DNA of 8,074 bases from Lachnospiraceae bacterium (lineage in GTDB: Bacteria; Bacillota; Clostridia; Lachnospirales; Lachnospiraceae), in contig JAFTPY010000168.1 of the NCBI GenBank assembly GCA_017463035.1, positions 1-8,074 of the forward strand, given 5' to 3'. Made by a program: the position numbers and the translations under genes. Under the pieces are notes generated by a model. That model ran no database searches. It had not been told where the DNA came from and saw nothing but the letters and a program-made list of their open reading frames with translations. Shown here in pieces: positions 6,247 to 8,074 of this stretch. Position 1 is the first letter of the stretch; every line of letters begins with the position of its first letter.

Positions 6247-6253
6247 AAGGAGG
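6247..6253 (+). promoter_or_regulatory. Consensus ribosome binding site of valS
   Basis: AAGGAGG sits 7 nt before the ATG at 6261, which begins the expected valyl-tRNA synthetase N-terminus (MQKELAKTYDPK). This fixes the start. Confidence 0.95.
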
Positions 6254-6260
6254 AAATCGT

Positions 6261-8074
6261 ATGCAGAAAGAATTAGCAAAGACCTATGATCCGAAGGACA
6301 TAGAAGACAGATTGTATGCAAAGTGGCTGGATAAGAAGTATTTCCATGCCGAGCCGGATGAAACTAAGAAGCCGTTTACCATTGTGATTCCGCCGCCAAA
6401 CATTACCGGTCAGCTTCACATGGGACATGCACTGGATAATACCATGCAGGATATTTTAATCCGTTATAAGAGAATGCAGGGCTACAATGCACTGTGGCAG
6501 CCGGGTACGGACCATGCAAGTATCGCAACAGAGGTTAAGATTATCGAGCAGATGAAGAAGGAAGGCATCGATAAGAGAGACCTTGGCCGTGAGGGATTCC
6601 TGAAACGTGCCTGGGAGTGGAAGAAGGAGTATGGCGGACGTATTATCAGCCAGCTTAAGAAACTGGGTTCTTCCTGTGATTGGGACAGAGAACGTTTCAC
6701 CATGGACGAGGGCTGTAATAAGGCCGTTGAGGAAGTGTTCGTAAAGCTCTATGAGAAGAAGATGATTTATAAGGGCTCCCGTATCGTAAACTGGTGTCCG
6801 ATTTGTAAGACCTCCATCTCCGACGCGGAGGTAGAATACGAAGAGCAGGCAGGCCATTTCTGGCACATTAAGTATCCGGTAGTAGGTACCGACGAATTCT
6901 TAGAGTTCGCTACCACCCGTCCGGAGACTATGCTTGGTGATACCGCTGTGGCTGTAAACCCGAACGATGAGCGTTATACTCATTTGGTAGGTAAGACCGT
7001 AATGCTTCCGTTTGTTGACCGTGAGATTCCGATTATTGCGGATGACTATGTAGAAATGGATTTCGGTACCGGTGTGGTTAAGATTACCCCGGCCCATGAC
7101 CCGAACGACTTTGAGGTAGGAAAGCGTCATAACTTACCGGAAATCAACATTATGAACGACGACGCAACGATTAATGCGGCAGGCGGCAAGTTCGCCGGCA
7201 TGGACCGTTACGAAGCAAGAAAGCAGATTGTAAAAGAGTTGGATGAGATGGGACTTTTGGTTCGCATCGAAGACTACTCCCATAACGTAGGTACCCACGA
7301 CCGTTGTAAGACCACCGTTGAGCCGTTAATCAAGCAGCAGTGGTTCGTAAAGATGGATGAGCTGATTAAGCCGGCGGTAGAGGCGGTTAAGAACAAGGAA
7401 ATCACCCTTGTTCCGGAGCGTATGGAAAAGACCTACTTTAACTGGACCGACAACATCCGTGACTGGTGTATTTCCAGACAGCTGTGGTGGGGACATCGTA
7501 TCCCGGCATACTACTGTGACAAGTGCGGTGAGATTATTGTGGCAAAGACTGCAGATGCGCCGAAGGTTTGTCCGAAATGCGGACACGACCACTTAGAGCA
7601 GGACCCGGATACCTTGGATACCTGGTTCTCCTCCGCACTGTGGCCGTTCTCCACGTTAGGTTGGCCGGAGATGACCGAGGACTTAAAGTACTTCTATCCG
7701 ACGGACGTCCTGGTTACCGGTTACGACATTATCTTCTTCTGGGTTATCCGTATGATTTTCTCCGGTTACGAGCAGATGAAGGAAAAGCCGTTTAAGACTG
7801 TATTGTTCCACGGTCTGGTACGTGATTCTCAGGGACGTAAGATGAGTAAGTCCTTAGGAAACGGTATCGACCCGCTGGAAATCATTGACCAGTACGGTGC
7901 CGATGCCCTTCGTTTCACCCTGATTACCGGTAATGCACCGGGTAACGATATGCGTTTCTACATGGAGCGTGTGGAAGCAAGCAGAAACTTTGCGAATAAG
8001 GTATGGAACGCAAGCCGTTTCATTATGATGAATATGCATCAGATGGAGGCAGCCGGCAACGGCGCTGCGGCAAA
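6261..8074 (+). CDS. valS: Valyl-tRNA synthetase, 3'-partial
   Basis: Attaches valine to tRNA-Val in the cytoplasm. About 604 codons are open to the window end, out of the usual ~880 for bacterial ValRS. The class I HIGH motif appears as HMGH at 53-56 within PPPNITGQLHMGHAL. The CP1 editing domain carries TTRPETMLGDTAV (from 218) and PAHDPND (277-283; Asp280 would bind the amino group of misacylated threonine). A four-Cys zinc-ribbon-like pair follows (CDKC at 419-422, CPKC at 437-440). KMSKS is intact at 527-531. The DTWFSS and FFWVIRM segments are typical of ValRS, and the anticodon-binding domain begins near the end; the C-terminal coiled coil lies outside. Expression is controlled by the T-box leader upstream. 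Codon use looks like that of a highly expressed core gene, and there is no sign of damage. Confidence 0.98.
   Translation, partial: MQKELAKTYDPKDIEDRLYAKWLDKKYFHAEPDETKKPFTIVIPPPNITGQLHMGHALDNTMQDILIRYKRMQGYNALWQPGTDHASIATEVKIIEQMKKEGIDKRDLGREGFLKRAWEWKKEYGGRIISQLKKLGSSCDWDRERFTMDEGCNKAVEEVFVKLYEKKMIYKGSRIVNWCPICKTSISDAEVEYEEQAGHFWHIKYPVVGTDEFLEFATTRPETMLGDTAVAVNPNDERYTHLVGKTVMLPFVDREIPIIADDYVEMDFGTGVVKITPAHDPNDFEVGKRHNLPEINIMNDDATINAAGGKFAGMDRYEARKQIVKELDEMGLLVRIEDYSHNVGTHDRCKTTVEPLIKQQWFVKMDELIKPAVEAVKNKEITLVPERMEKTYFNWTDNIRDWCISRQLWWGHRIPAYYCDKCGEIIVAKTADAPKVCPKCGHDHLEQDPDTLDTWFSSALWPFSTLGWPEMTEDLKYFYPTDVLVTGYDIIFFWVIRMIFSGYEQMKEKPFKTVLFHGLVRDSQGRKMSKSLGNGIDPLEIIDQYGADALRFTLITGNAPGNDMRFYMERVEASRNFANKVWNASRFIMMNMHQMEAAGNGAAA

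Noticed and set aside
6082..6321. Minus-strand frame of 79 residues across the T-box terminator and valS start
   Set aside because: It lies opposite structured leader RNA and a certain gene, and shows no domain or ribosome site.
6456..8039. Several minus- and plus-strand open frames of 60-136 residues inside valS
   Set aside because: All overlap the valS reading frame, whose motifs are unmistakable; they are by-products of its codon use.

Overview
The window looks like chromosome from a low-to-mid GC Gram-positive anaerobe of the class Clostridia, most likely Lachnospiraceae. The reasons are strong AAGGAGG ribosome sites, a valine T-box leader in front of valS, a lipoprotein with a Thr-Pro-Glu/Lys linker, and a Crp/Fnr regulator of a type common in that family. 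The family assignment is inferred from protein style, not from a marker gene.

Positions 1-3489, plus strand: three closely spaced genes that probably form one transcript. The first is a Crp/Fnr-type regulator (2-673). Its first ~40 residues are not Crp sequence; they read as the Walker B/FLHP segment of an AAA/ABC-type ATPase, so the reading frame looks chimeric and probably continues upstream of the window. Next is a lipoprotein with an 18-bp minisatellite linker and a transglutaminase-like domain with an intact Cys-His-Asp triad (718-2091). Last is an unexported DUF4038/GH140-like glycoside hydrolase (2121-3407; start chosen by its ribosome site). A strong, probably bidirectional terminator (3450-3489) closes the block.

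Positions 3514-5631, minus strand: a cyclic-di-GMP protein with a degenerate GGDEF domain, a complete EAL domain and a C-terminal PAS-like region. It is probably a phosphodiesterase and has its own promoter (5708-5736). It converges with the first block.

Positions 5811-8074, plus strand: a sigma-A promoter, a T-box leader with a GUA (Val) specifier and UGGU T-box sequence, an intrinsic terminator, then about 140 bp of unusual leader and valS, which runs off the window end. That 140 bp holds a long inverted repeat overlapping the terminator U-tract, a ~70% GC block with a 10-bp direct repeat, and a further perfect hairpin. valS transcription is expected to rise when tRNA-Val is uncharged.

No complete new multi-gene system is visible. 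The observations most worth following are the ATPase-Crp junction at the left edge and the layered hairpins/GC-rich insert between the T-box terminator and valS.
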